Shown here: in pieces, positions 27,330-36,066 of the stretch
Position numbering within the stretch: position 1 is the first letter of the stretch
Layout of the letters: the number at the start of each line of letters is the position of its first letter
Source: Maribacter sp.
Lineage (GTDB): Bacteria; Bacteroidota; Bacteroidia; Flavobacteriales; Flavobacteriaceae
DNA: 64,000 bases
Direction: 5' to 3'
Assembly: GCA_011050675.1 (NCBI GenBank)
Contig: DRFI01000017.1
Span: 186,001 to 250,000, forward strand
The notes under the pieces: generated by a model
Databases searched by the model: none
What the model saw: only the letters and a program-made list of their open reading frames with translations
Told to the model about the DNA's origin: nothing
Position numbers and translations under genes: made by a program

Positions 27330-27352
27330 AATTCTATTATTTGTTTCAATAT

Positions 27353-27502
27353 TTATTCAGATTCCTTACTTTTTCTGATAATGCTTTTTAAACGTTCTTT
27401 TCTTAGCGCAGCTTCCTTTTTCAATTTGTTCTTCTTTCTATCCATTAGCTTGGTATGCTTTGCTTTGTTCACTGTATTTTTAGCCTTGCCTTTTTTTGCC
27501 AT
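27353..27502 (-). CDS. Small highly basic protein
   Basis: A 49-residue product (MAKKGKAKNTVNKAKHTK...) made almost wholly of Lys, Arg, Ala and polar residues, ending in an SKESE tail. The frame reaches back to 27547, but the MAKKGK start looks like a typical short basic protein start and was preferred. It may bind nucleic acid or ribosomes, but there is no recognised domain. It precedes hemB by 23 bases on the same strand, so the two are probably co-transcribed. Small proteins of this look are common in flavobacteria. Confidence 0.5.
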   Translation of the reverse strand: MAKKGKAKNTVNKAKHTKLMDRKKNKLKKEAALRKERLKSIIRKSKESE

Positions 27503-27765
27503 ACCCGAATATTTAGATTCAAACGCTTTATTGCTTTTTATCTGCAAAGTCTAGACTTTACTTCATCAAAGCATATGTATTTTGAAGTTATACAAAAATA
27601 GGTGAATTTGAATAATTGCTACAGCCGTTGTTGCTTATTTTTATGAGGTAGCCGCTAAATGATTCTTACAAGAGAAGCCTATTAAAGCAGTCTATTTCCA
27701 ATTTAAATCTATAATTTGTAGCCAAAATCTTATACTAGCGTAAATTGTTAACTCTTCCATTGTAT

Positions 27766-27945
27766 TTAAGAATCAATTCCATCATAAACGAGCTCAAAAC
27801 TAATAAGCAGTTGCGTTCCTATTCGGTAAAAGCCATTGCAGAAGAGATTGGATATAAAAGTGCAGATTCTTCCAGTAAATATTTTAAAAAGAATACCGGC
27901 TTGTCTCCGTCATCGTATATTAAGAAATTCAATAAGGATAGTTAA
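27766..27945 (+). pseudogene. Remnant of an AraC-type regulator C-terminus
   Basis: These 180 bases encode about 60 residues nearly identical to the last 60 of the intact regulator that follows (shared INELKTNKQ, RSYSVKAIAEEIGYKSADS, YFK, NTGLSPS). The frame ends at a TAA (27943-27945) whose next base begins the ATG of the intact gene. There is no ATG or sensor domain before it, only a TTG at 27745, so it is read as the leftover of a tandem duplicate whose front was deleted. The preceding 27548-27765 holds nothing I recognise. Confidence 0.8.
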
Positions 27946-29640
27946 ATGATTTTTCAAAATTTAAGTCGGTTTAAATTTCGGTCTATAGCTATTCTATTAA
28001 TACTCTTCTGTTGGTTTAATGATAAAGCACATGGTCAACAAGATATGGAGGGTATATCTGATAGTTTGATAACCCAAGTTCAAAAAATTTATAGTGAAAA
28101 CTATGAGACAGGAGAACAGACATTATCTGCCGTAAATCAAATATTCAAAAATATTGACAGGTATAATATTAAAGAGCAGGTTGCTATCTATTTAGTTTTA
28201 ATAGATTTTCAAATAGCAGAAGGTAAGTATGAGGAAGCTATAGAAAACTGTCATATTTCTCGCGAAATGGCTAAGCAAAATAATTTTAATTACGAAAAGG
28301 TTCTTTCTAATTTCTATTTAGCAACTGCCTTTGAAGGAAATTATGAATACGATAAATCTTTTAAACTGTTTAAGTCTTTAGCTCAATTAATAAATGACAG
28401 TAACTACGAATACCTGGCTATTACATCTGAAATAGAAATGGCAGTGTTTTATGAGTTAATTGGTAAATACAGAGATGCATTAGATATTAAATTAAACATT
28501 TATAGAACTAAGGGAGACTTCTTAAAAAAAAGAAATGATTCTTGGTACTATCGACAGTTTTTAGATATGTCCAATTTATATAATGAACTGGGTATTGAAG
28601 ACTCTACCTATTATTATAGAAATTTATATAAAAAACATATTGATGAGTTTCTAGATGATGGACGAGGACGTTTTTTATTATTAAAAAATGAGGCCAATAT
28701 TGATTTTAAAGATGAGAAGTTTAGGGAGTCTATTGATAATTATAGAATTTATAGTAATTGGGTTTTTAATAGGTTCAAGGAATACGATACTCCCTTACTC
28801 ATTAATAAGAGTAAGGCTCATTTGGCTTTAGGTGAAGTAGATAGTGCGCTGAGCAATTTAAATTTAATTAAAAATCAAGCCATATTTTTAAAAGAACAAA
28901 AATTCATTTCCCCTGATTTCTATAAATTATACATAGAAATTTATCAAAAAACGGGTGAAGAAGTTTTAAGAAAGGAATATGAACAAAAGTATTATAATGC
29001 ATTAGAAACTTATAATAGCTTTAAATTTAATACGCTAGATAATCTCTACGATATAGATAAACAGCGTATACTGATAGAGAGTAGTAACGATACTAAAAGT
29101 TATAAGAATAAAGTAAGTTACTTATGGTATGCCATAAGTGCCATCGTGTTATTCTTTATTGCGTTTTTTCTGTGGAAGCAAAAAAAAGAAAAAAGAAAGT
29201 TTAATGACTTGATGAAAAGAGTACATAATGAATCGACTTCAGTTGCTCCACCAATTTCTGACGCTACCACAATAGCGATAAATGACGAAAAAGTGTCTGC
29301 TTTGATTCGTGATATAGCAGCCTTAAAAAAAGAAGGGTTCTTTTTAAAACAAAAAACTACACTATACAATACTGCCAAGAAATTAAAAACAAATACCTCT
29401 TACCTATCCAGTGTTATCAATAATAACCTAGGGACTACATTTTCTGCTTTTGTAAATGATATAAGAATCGATTATATCATAAATGAACTAAAAACGAATA
29501 AGCAAATGCGCTCGTATTCGGTAAAGGCAATTGCAGAAGAGATTGGGTATAAAAGCGCAGATTCTTTTAGTAAATACTTCAAACAAAATACAGGTTTGTC
29601 TCCTTCCACATTTATTAAAAACATCAATAAAAAGCACTAA
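27946..29640 (+). CDS. Membrane-spanning TPR-AraC transcription regulator
   Basis: The 564-residue protein has a signal peptide-like segment (12-23), a periplasmic region of helical TPR-like repeats (about 60-350; for example YLVLIDFQIAEGKYEEAIE, AHLALGEVDSALSNL), one transmembrane helix (391-410, SYLWYAISAIVLFFIAFFLW), a short basic cytoplasmic stretch, and a C-terminal AraC-type helix-turn-helix domain (about 465-560; VKAIAEEIGYKSADSFSKYFK). It combines a sensor outside the cell membrane with DNA binding inside, in one chain. It abuts an AraC remnant and precedes the ankyrin, ABC and peptidase genes, its possible targets. Confidence 0.87.
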   Translation: MIFQNLSRFKFRSIAILLILFCWFNDKAHGQQDMEGISDSLITQVQKIYSENYETGEQTLSAVNQIFKNIDRYNIKEQVAIYLVLIDFQIAEGKYEEAIENCHISREMAKQNNFNYEKVLSNFYLATAFEGNYEYDKSFKLFKSLAQLINDSNYEYLAITSEIEMAVFYELIGKYRDALDIKLNIYRTKGDFLKKRNDSWYYRQFLDMSNLYNELGIEDSTYYYRNLYKKHIDEFLDDGRGRFLLLKNEANIDFKDEKFRESIDNYRIYSNWVFNRFKEYDTPLLINKSKAHLALGEVDSALSNLNLIKNQAIFLKEQKFISPDFYKLYIEIYQKTGEEVLRKEYEQKYYNALETYNSFKFNTLDNLYDIDKQRILIESSNDTKSYKNKVSYLWYAISAIVLFFIAFFLWKQKKEKRKFNDLMKRVHNESTSVAPPISDATTIAINDEKVSALIRDIAALKKEGFFLKQKTTLYNTAKKLKTNTSYLSSVINNNLGTTFSAFVNDIRIDYIINELKTNKQMRSYSVKAIAEEIGYKSADSFSKYFKQNTGLSPSTFIKNINKKH

Positions 29641-29738
29641 AAATAGCTTTTATGGGGTGGTGATTCCCAAAGAGTATTGTTTTCGTAATTAAGAACATAA
29701 GATATTGACAATCATATAGTTGAAATTAATTAACCTAA

Positions 29739-29775
29739 CCTATTTTTATAAATTTAGGGTAGTATGACTTGTTTT
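29739..29775 (+). promoter_or_regulatory. Shared upstream element, copy A
   Basis: About 37 bases that match 30478-30514 without gaps, 29 of 36 positions identical (common core CCTATTTTTATAAAT, then GGG, then ACTTGTTT). It ends 145 bases before the ankyrin gene. Being adjacent to an AraC-type regulator gene suggests a binding site. The rest of the 29641-29920 gap shows no gene. Confidence 0.45.
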
Positions 29776-29920
29776 GAAGAGAGAAACAGTCCTTTCTTTA
29801 CCAAAAAGATTACCGTTCACTTTTAAAATTATACGATCGTATTAAGCTAATATTTTAATAGAAGTTCGGAGTCCTTTTTTAAATCAATAATTACAAATAG
29901 TTAATCTTAAATTTTAAATT

Positions 29921-30310
29921 ATGAAAAAATCAATTATCGCATTCGGAATTTTAGTATGTACGGTATTTAGTACAGTAAGTGCAAATACAAATTCAGGAAA
30001 TAGAATCAGTAAAATCAACAAAACAAACATTACCAATATATCGCCAATGGTATTAGCGATTGTAGAAGATGATGTTGCTGTTGTGAAAAGTTTTATAGTT
30101 TATGGAGCCGATATTGAGCAAGTGTCTAATACCAGAGCTAAAATGACAGCTCTAATGTATGCATCTCGTTACAATCAATTAGATATTGTTAAAATATTAG
30201 TAACAGAAGGTGCGAATACCTCAAAAAAATCTAAAATTGGAGCGACAGCCTTGGACTATGCAAAAGTGTCAGGAGCAACCGAGGTAGTTACGTATTTAAA
30301 CAGCTTGTAA
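29921..30310 (+). CDS. Exported ankyrin-repeat protein
   Basis: The 129-residue protein has an N-terminal signal peptide (MKKSIIAFGILVCTVFSTVSA) and about three ankyrin repeats (MVLAIVEDDVAVVKSFIVYGADIEQ; MTALMYASRYNQLDIVKILVTEGAN; GATALDYAKVSGATEVVTYLNS). Ankyrin repeats bind other proteins; here they should act in the periplasm. The partner is unknown. It stands between the TPR-AraC regulator and the ABC-M1 module and is followed by a hairpin, so it is probably transcribed on its own from a region carrying element A. Confidence 0.85.
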   Translation: MKKSIIAFGILVCTVFSTVSANTNSGNRISKINKTNITNISPMVLAIVEDDVAVVKSFIVYGADIEQVSNTRAKMTALMYASRYNQLDIVKILVTEGANTSKKSKIGATALDYAKVSGATEVVTYLNSL

Positions 30311-30338
30311 AATAAAATCTAATAAGTAATTGAATAAG

Positions 30339-30369
30339 GCTATTCAGATTCTTAAAAAATCTGAATAGC
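30339..30369 (+). terminator. Hairpin after the ankyrin gene
   Basis: Arms GCTATTCAGATT (30339-30350) and its complement (30358-30369), with a 7-base loop, follow the stop by 29 bases. The short T-run after it is weak. Likely terminator. Confidence 0.65.
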
Positions 30370-30477
30370 TTTAACTAATAGAAAAACAGGTTCCTATTAA
30401 ATCTCACTTTTTCAACTGTTTTATGTATATAATTTTTAATTACCTAATATCCAAATTGTTGTGTTTGTTTTTGCTTT

Positions 30478-30514
30478 CCTATTTTTATAAATATGGGGCG
30501 ATTTTACTTGTTTG
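30478..30514 (+). promoter_or_regulatory. Shared upstream element, copy B
   Basis: Counterpart of the element at 29739-29775; ends 114 bases before the ABC ATPase gene. The 30311-30628 gap otherwise contains the hairpin at 30339-30369 and AT-rich sequence with no clear -7 box. Both elements lie at a similar distance from their genes (145 and 114 bases). Confidence 0.45.
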
Positions 30515-30628
30515 TGAGGTGTTAATTACGCTTTATTTACAGAAGCAACTACAAATAAAATTGTAACATTTCTAAAATTTTAGACACATATCAATAAACT
30601 AAACACTAGCCATTAAATTCAAAAAACT

Positions 30629-31504
30629 ATGCTTTCAATAACCAATTTAAACAAAACCTACCCTAACGGAACACAAGCCTTAAACAATGTTAATCTAGAA
30701 ATTGGCACTGGAATGTTTGGACTACTTGGACCAAATGGAGCTGGGAAGTCATCTTTAATGAGAACTATTGCTACGTTACAACAGGCAGATAGCGGTCATA
30801 TAGAATTTAATGATATAAACGTTTTTGAAGAACCAGATGAGGTTAGAAAATTATTGGGCTACTTGCCTCAAGATTTCGGAGTATACCCAAAAGTTTCTGC
30901 AGAAATGATGTTAAATCATATTGCAAAAATTAAGGGTATTCAAAGTAAAACTGACCGTAAAGCATATGTAGCAGATTTATTGAATAAGGTAAATCTCTAC
31001 AAATTTCGCAAACGTAATTTGGGTGATTACTCTGGTGGTATGAGACAGCGATTTGGTATAGCCCAAGCCTTAATAGGTAATCCTAAATTAATAATCGTAG
31101 ATGAGCCAACCGCTGGTTTAGATCCTTTAGAACGTAACCGTTTTCATAATTTATTAAGTGAATTGGGAGAGGATTCAGTAGTGATTTTGTCTACCCATAT
31201 TGTTGATGATGTGGTAAATCTTTGCACCAATATGGCAGTCTTTAATGAAGGTAGAGTAGTTGTTCAAGGTCATCCGTTAGAGTTGTCCAATACTTTAAAT
31301 GGTAAAGTATACCGTAAGAGTATTTCTAAAGAGGAAACTGAATTATATCAATCGGAATACAATGTGTTATCTACTTATTTACGTAGTGGTAATCTTTATG
31401 TAAATGTATTTGCAGAAGGTATACCAGGAGAAGGGTTTGAAGAGGTTGCCAATAATTTAGAAGACTTTTATTTCTATAGTATTAACCAACCACAAACAGT
31501 ATAG
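30629..31504 (+). CDS. ABC transporter ATP-binding protein
   Basis: The 291-residue protein has Walker A GPNGAGKSS (34-42), the signature YSGGMRQR, Walker B IIVDEPTAGLDP and the switch His in LSTHIVDDV. It resembles ATPases of ABC-2 exporters. The residues from about 215 on form a C-terminal domain whose role is unclear. It precedes the permease-peptidase gene by two bases, so they make one transporter. The start follows the shared element B by 114 bases, suggesting regulation by the nearby AraC-type protein. Confidence 0.92.
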   Translation: MLSITNLNKTYPNGTQALNNVNLEIGTGMFGLLGPNGAGKSSLMRTIATLQQADSGHIEFNDINVFEEPDEVRKLLGYLPQDFGVYPKVSAEMMLNHIAKIKGIQSKTDRKAYVADLLNKVNLYKFRKRNLGDYSGGMRQRFGIAQALIGNPKLIIVDEPTAGLDPLERNRFHNLLSELGEDSVVILSTHIVDDVVNLCTNMAVFNEGRVVVQGHPLELSNTLNGKVYRKSISKEETELYQSEYNVLSTYLRSGNLYVNVFAEGIPGEGFEEVANNLEDFYFYSINQPQTV

Positions 31505-31506
31505 TC

Positions 31507-34500
31507 ATGAAAGAAATATTCTTATTCGAACTTAAATATAGATTAAAACGTCCGGCGACGTATATCTATATATTCATGATGTTTTTAATACCGTTGTTAT
31601 TGGCGGTTTTTGAAAAATCTGTTACAGCAGAATTTACCAATAGCCCTAGTGCTATAGTTAGTGTATTAGGAGGTTTAAGTATTTTCGCATTATTCTTTTA
31701 TGCTGCAATTATGGGCGTGCCTGTTTATAGGGACGAAGAACATAAAACGGCACAGACCTATTTTACGTATCCAATATCTGAGAAGAGTTATATATTAGGT
31801 CGTTTTTGGGGTAGTTTTACTATAGTTACCATATTGAATTTAGCAGCTATGTTCGGTGCTATTTTTGGCTTTGTTTTAGGAGCTTTATTGGATAGACCTG
31901 ACTACGGTACCTATGCCGATTTTAATTTTTGGTCTTACTTTTTCCCATTTTTGTATCTGTTGGTATTTAATTCGTTCTTTATCGGGACACTTTTCTTCTG
32001 TTTAATGACATTTTTTAAAAGAATGCCAATATTATATTTAGGCGGAATTATAATCTTTATAGGAACAATTTTATCGCGACAATTACTGTCAAATTTAGAT
32101 ACAGAATGGCTTAGTATTTATATAGATCCATTTGGTATATCTGCTTATGCATATTTAACGAAGTATTGGTCGGTAACTGAACTAAATACCACGCAACTCG
32201 CTTTAACTGGAAAGTTTTTATTAAACCGATTGTTATGGCTAGGTTTAGGGTTAATTATTTTCTTAATTACACTGTTTAGATTCTCTTATTTAGGGTTTTT
32301 AACTTCTAAGAAGAAAAAGAACATAAAAGAAGATAATGATTTAGTGGCGTCTACAGAAACTATTAACGTTGTTCAAGAATTTAGTAAAAAAGCGCAACGC
32401 CAAAATTTATGGTCCTTAAGTAAAATAGAATTTTTATCTATTGTAAAGGAACCTGTATTTCTTGTTTTAATTGTAATAGGAGTTTTATTAGCAGGTTTTA
32501 TTACGTATCAAAACAATCAGTATAATGGTACGGCGTCATTACCACTTACCAGATTTATGGTGACTTATATTTCTGCTGGATTAGCATTATTTTCAACTAT
32601 TATACTTATTATTTATTCAGGTGAGGCTGTGCATCGTACACGAAACAATAAGACTTTTGAATTCTATGATGCCCTACCGGTAAGTAACACTACACTCTAC
32701 TTGTCAAAAATTATTTCCCTTGTTGGAGTGTCTGTTTTATTGGTTTTCGTCAACATACTAGTTGGTATAATATACCAAACGGTAAATGGCTATTTTAATT
32801 ATGAATTGGGTATGTACCTTACTTATAATTTTACTTCACTTTTCCCTTCATATGTTGCAACATTATTGTTGGCATTTTTTATTCATGTTTTGGTGAATAA
32901 TAAATTTCTGGGTCACTTTATAGTAATCGTTGTATATGTAGGTATACCTATACTCGTTAGCTTAGCGCTAAAAACGAGTAATCCACTTTTAGGTTTTGGA
33001 GAAACAACACCGAGCTTTCTAAGTGACTTAAATGGATTTGGACATTACCTTACTGGCCAGTTTTGGTTGAATTTATATTGGATTCTTTTTACATGCACTT
33101 TGGCTGCTATTGGTAGGGTATTTTGGAATAGAGGATTCTATTCTTCGGCAAAAGAACGTTTTAAATTGGCAAAAAGTAGGTTTAAAGGTAAAACGGTGGC
33201 TTATACTATGTTTTTCTTCTTTGCCTTCGTCTCTGTAGGCGCATATAGCTATTATAATATTAAAGTGCTGAATCATATGGAAGATGAGGATTTTAGTAAT
33301 AAACTATCTGCAGATGCTGAAAAGGCTTATGGAAAGTATATTAACAAACCTCATATTCAGGTTATTGATTTGAAAGCGGATATTAATATTCTTACTGAAA
33401 CTCGTGGTGTGGATGCTAAAGGTGTCTTCAAGGTTATAAATCCTTCAGAAGTGCCTATAGATACTGTGTTAATGGAGATAGCATTTCCAACGTATGACAC
33501 TAAGATTGTTAAGGTGATCTATAATGACCAAGAGATTCAACCATTTTTGATAGATTCGTTATATCGATTGAACATCTATAAATTACCAAAACCACTTCAG
33601 CCGAAAGACACTGCAAATTTGGTAATTGAGACACAGGTACGCACACATGGTTTTGCTATGGATAGAGAAACTGCGGTTTTAGGTAATGGAACGTTTTTTA
33701 ACGATGGTATTTTTCCGAAATTCCACTATGAAGTGGCCTTGATGGAGAATGGCGTTCGTGAAAAGTATGGTTTAGAGAAAATTGATTTCATCTTTCCACC
33801 AAGAACTGATAGTATCGCGTTAAAGAAAAATTTATTTAACGAGGATAGTGACTTTATGAATTTTGAAGCAACGCTAAGTACTACAAAGGGACAAATAGCA
33901 GTTGCACCTGGGGTTTTAGTTGAACAATGGGATCATGAAGATAGAAGCTATTTTAATTATAAAATGGAAGATAAATCTGATTACTTCTTCAATTTTGTTT
34001 CTGCAGCGTATGATATAGAAAAAGATGTTTGGATAGCCCCAAGTGGAAAGAAAGTGATTATTGAAGTTTATCACTCTCCGAAACATAAGAGAAATTTAGC
34101 CTCTTTTATTAAAGGAGTTAAAGTTTCGATGGATTATAATTCAAAAAACTTTTATGAATATCCATACTCGGTAATCAGAATAATTGAGTTTCCTGCGCAC
34201 ACGACATTTGCACAATCATTTGCAACAACTATTCCTTATTCAGAAGATTTCGGATTTGTTGCTGACTTTTCAAACGAAAAAGATTTTAATTATGCCTTCA
34301 GTGTAACAGCTCACGAAATTGCACATCAATGGTGGGGTCATATTGTTGCGCCAAGTAAAACAAGGGGAGCAAATATTATTTCAGAAACTTTAGCGGAGTA
34401 TGTTTCTCTAATGTCTTTGAAACATGAATATGGTGAAAACGGAATTAAAGGCTTTTTAAAACCTTCATTAGATACTTACCTTTCTAGAAGATCATTCAGT

Positions 34501-35109
34501 TTTAAGCCTGAGCGTCCGTTAATAGATGTTGAAACTGGTCAGCATATTTGGTACCAGAAAGGGTCGATGATCATGTATGATTTACAGGATGTTATTGGTG
34601 AGGATGTTATAAATGCTGGACTTAAAACTTTTTTAAATGAATACAAGTATTTTGAAAAAGGTGTTTACCCTACTTCAGAAGATTTGTATAAATCTATTTA
34701 TAATGTTACCCCAGATTCTTTAAAGTATAAAGTCGATGATGGTTTTAAAGAAATAGTGTTGTATGAGAATCGGGTTATGAATGCCAAAACTAAAAAATTG
34801 GATAACAGTAAATGGGAGACCACATTCACAGTTAACTCAAAGAAGATTTATTACGATGATACCGGTAAAGAAAAATTGGTAGACGAGAAAAAGAACCTTG
34901 TTGATATTGGTTTATTTGGAGAGGACATTACCGGAGACGATGGCGTTACCATTAAGAACCCGTTTTACTTTGAAATAAAGTGGCTTTCTTCTGGCGACAA
35001 TACTTTTACTATAGTTACAGATGAAAAACCATTAAAAGCGGGTATAGACCCTTACAATAAGTTAATTGATCGTAATTCTGATGATAATCTAGAGTCAGTA
35101 GAGGAGTAA
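31507..35109 (+). CDS. ABC-2 permease fused to M1 family metallopeptidase
   Basis: The 1200-residue protein is a fusion. Residues 1-570 hold about twelve hydrophobic helices in two ABC-2 permease-like halves (for example LSIFALFFYAAIMGVPVYRDEEH; then ISAGLALFSTIILIIYSGEAVHRTR). Residues about 600-1190 are a soluble M1 aminopeptidase-like domain with zinc motif HEIAH (H936, E937, H940) and third ligand E960 in SETLAEY, one residue further on than in classic M1 enzymes. The peptidase should face the periplasm. It makes one transporter with the ATPase ending two bases upstream. The substrate is unknown; export and trimming of peptides is an inference. Confidence 0.9.
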   Translation: MKEIFLFELKYRLKRPATYIYIFMMFLIPLLLAVFEKSVTAEFTNSPSAIVSVLGGLSIFALFFYAAIMGVPVYRDEEHKTAQTYFTYPISEKSYILGRFWGSFTIVTILNLAAMFGAIFGFVLGALLDRPDYGTYADFNFWSYFFPFLYLLVFNSFFIGTLFFCLMTFFKRMPILYLGGIIIFIGTILSRQLLSNLDTEWLSIYIDPFGISAYAYLTKYWSVTELNTTQLALTGKFLLNRLLWLGLGLIIFLITLFRFSYLGFLTSKKKKNIKEDNDLVASTETINVVQEFSKKAQRQNLWSLSKIEFLSIVKEPVFLVLIVIGVLLAGFITYQNNQYNGTASLPLTRFMVTYISAGLALFSTIILIIYSGEAVHRTRNNKTFEFYDALPVSNTTLYLSKIISLVGVSVLLVFVNILVGIIYQTVNGYFNYELGMYLTYNFTSLFPSYVATLLLAFFIHVLVNNKFLGHFIVIVVYVGIPILVSLALKTSNPLLGFGETTPSFLSDLNGFGHYLTGQFWLNLYWILFTCTLAAIGRVFWNRGFYSSAKERFKLAKSRFKGKTVAYTMFFFFAFVSVGAYSYYNIKVLNHMEDEDFSNKLSADAEKAYGKYINKPHIQVIDLKADINILTETRGVDAKGVFKVINPSEVPIDTVLMEIAFPTYDTKIVKVIYNDQEIQPFLIDSLYRLNIYKLPKPLQPKDTANLVIETQVRTHGFAMDRETAVLGNGTFFNDGIFPKFHYEVALMENGVREKYGLEKIDFIFPPRTDSIALKKNLFNEDSDFMNFEATLSTTKGQIAVAPGVLVEQWDHEDRSYFNYKMEDKSDYFFNFVSAAYDIEKDVWIAPSGKKVIIEVYHSPKHKRNLASFIKGVKVSMDYNSKNFYEYPYSVIRIIEFPAHTTFAQSFATTIPYSEDFGFVADFSNEKDFNYAFSVTAHEIAHQWWGHIVAPSKTRGANIISETLAEYVSLMSLKHEYGENGIKGFLKPSLDTYLSRRSFSFKPERPLIDVETGQHIWYQKGSMIMYDLQDVIGEDVINAGLKTFLNEYKYFEKGVYPTSEDLYKSIYNVTPDSLKYKVDDGFKEIVLYENRVMNAKTKKLDNSKWETTFTVNSKKIYYDDTGKEKLVDEKKNLVDIGLFGEDITGDDGVTIKNPFYFEIKWLSSGDNTFTIVTDEKPLKAGIDPYNKLIDRNSDDNLESVEE

Positions 35110-35130
35110 TTGATTTCTATTAAATTAATA

Positions 35131-35177
35131 AAAAACCTGTTCGTAAATGGCATTTGTCATATAACGGACAGGTTTTT
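35131..35177. terminator. Bidirectional hairpin terminator
   Basis: Arms AAAAACCTGTTCGT (35131-35144) and ACGGACAGGTTTTT (35164-35177) pair with one G-T and end in T-runs on both strands. It sits between the plus-strand ABC-M1 gene and the convergent phzF-type gene. Confidence 0.85.
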
Positions 35178-35265
35178 ACATTGTTAGGGTACTATATTCA
35201 CGATTTCCGAAATCAATGAAGTATTATAAAAGACAATCACTTAGAAGTTGTAATAAATAGAAAGT

Positions 35266-36054
35266 TTAAATCTCTATTTCGCCAACCAAATAACAAACAC
35301 CATGTCCAGATATTTTTACCCTATTTCCGTTAAATTCACATTCTAATTCACCACCACGTTCAGATAGTTGTTTTGCCGATAATGTTTTCTTATTTAGTTT
35401 CGGTGACCAATATGGTGTAAGTGTAGTATGTGCCGATCCTGTTACAGGATCTTCTGGAATGCCACATTGTGGTGCAAAAAAGCGAGATACAAAGTCAACA
35501 TCTTTTCCTTTAGATGAAACAATGATCCCTCTACAATCTAATTCATTTAATAAAAAGAAATCTGGGGTAATAGCTTCAATTTCTTCTTGTGTGTTATAGA
35601 TGAGTAAATAGTCAGTTTTACCCTTAAATGTTTCTAAAGGTTTTTTGCCTATTGCTTTTGAAATGTTGCGTTGTTCTGAAACGGTAATCAAATCATCTGT
35701 AGGGAAGTCCATTGTTAATAGTCCTTCATTATTTTTTTGAACTAATAACTCACCACTTCTTGGAGAAATAAACCGAAGCGTATTTTCTTTGAAACCGTAA
35801 TAGTTAAAGATAACAAAGGCAGTTGCCAAGGTTGCATGGCCACATAGGTCAACTTCAATTTCGGGTGTAAACCAACGCAGTTCATAATGGTCATTTTTAT
35901 TGACAGCAAAAGCGGTTTCAGCTAAGTTATTTTCTGCTGCTATTGTTTGCATCAATTCAGTATCTAACCAGTTGTCAAGAATGCAAACCGCTGCCGGATT
36001 TCCGCCGTATAATTTGGTGGTAAAAGCGTCTATTTGATATATTTTCTGTTTCAT
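35266..36054 (-). CDS. PhzF family isomerase/epimerase
   Basis: The 262-residue protein has the PhzF two-fold diaminopimelate-epimerase-like fold: TKLYGGNPAAVCIL, NLAETAFAV with the catalytic glutamate, WFTPEIEVDLCGHATLATA and the second-half GIPEDPVTGSAHTTLTPYW. Such enzymes isomerise small acids in the cytoplasm; only some take part in phenazine synthesis and no other phenazine gene is here. It is the last gene of the heme operon, 12 bases after the DUF4421 gene. Any link to heme is by position only. Confidence 0.9.
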   Translation of the reverse strand: MKQKIYQIDAFTTKLYGGNPAAVCILDNWLDTELMQTIAAENNLAETAFAVNKNDHYELRWFTPEIEVDLCGHATLATAFVIFNYYGFKENTLRFISPRSGELLVQKNNEGLLTMDFPTDDLITVSEQRNISKAIGKKPLETFKGKTDYLLIYNTQEEIEAITPDFFLLNELDCRGIIVSSKGKDVDFVSRFFAPQCGIPEDPVTGSAHTTLTPYWSPKLNKKTLSAKQLSERGGELECEFNGNRVKISGHGVCYLVGEIEI

Positions 36055-36066
36055 GGATAGCTAATA

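Noticed and set aside
35266..36054. Phenazine biosynthesis locus
   Set aside because: PhzF-family proteins are widespread and no other phenazine genes are nearby.
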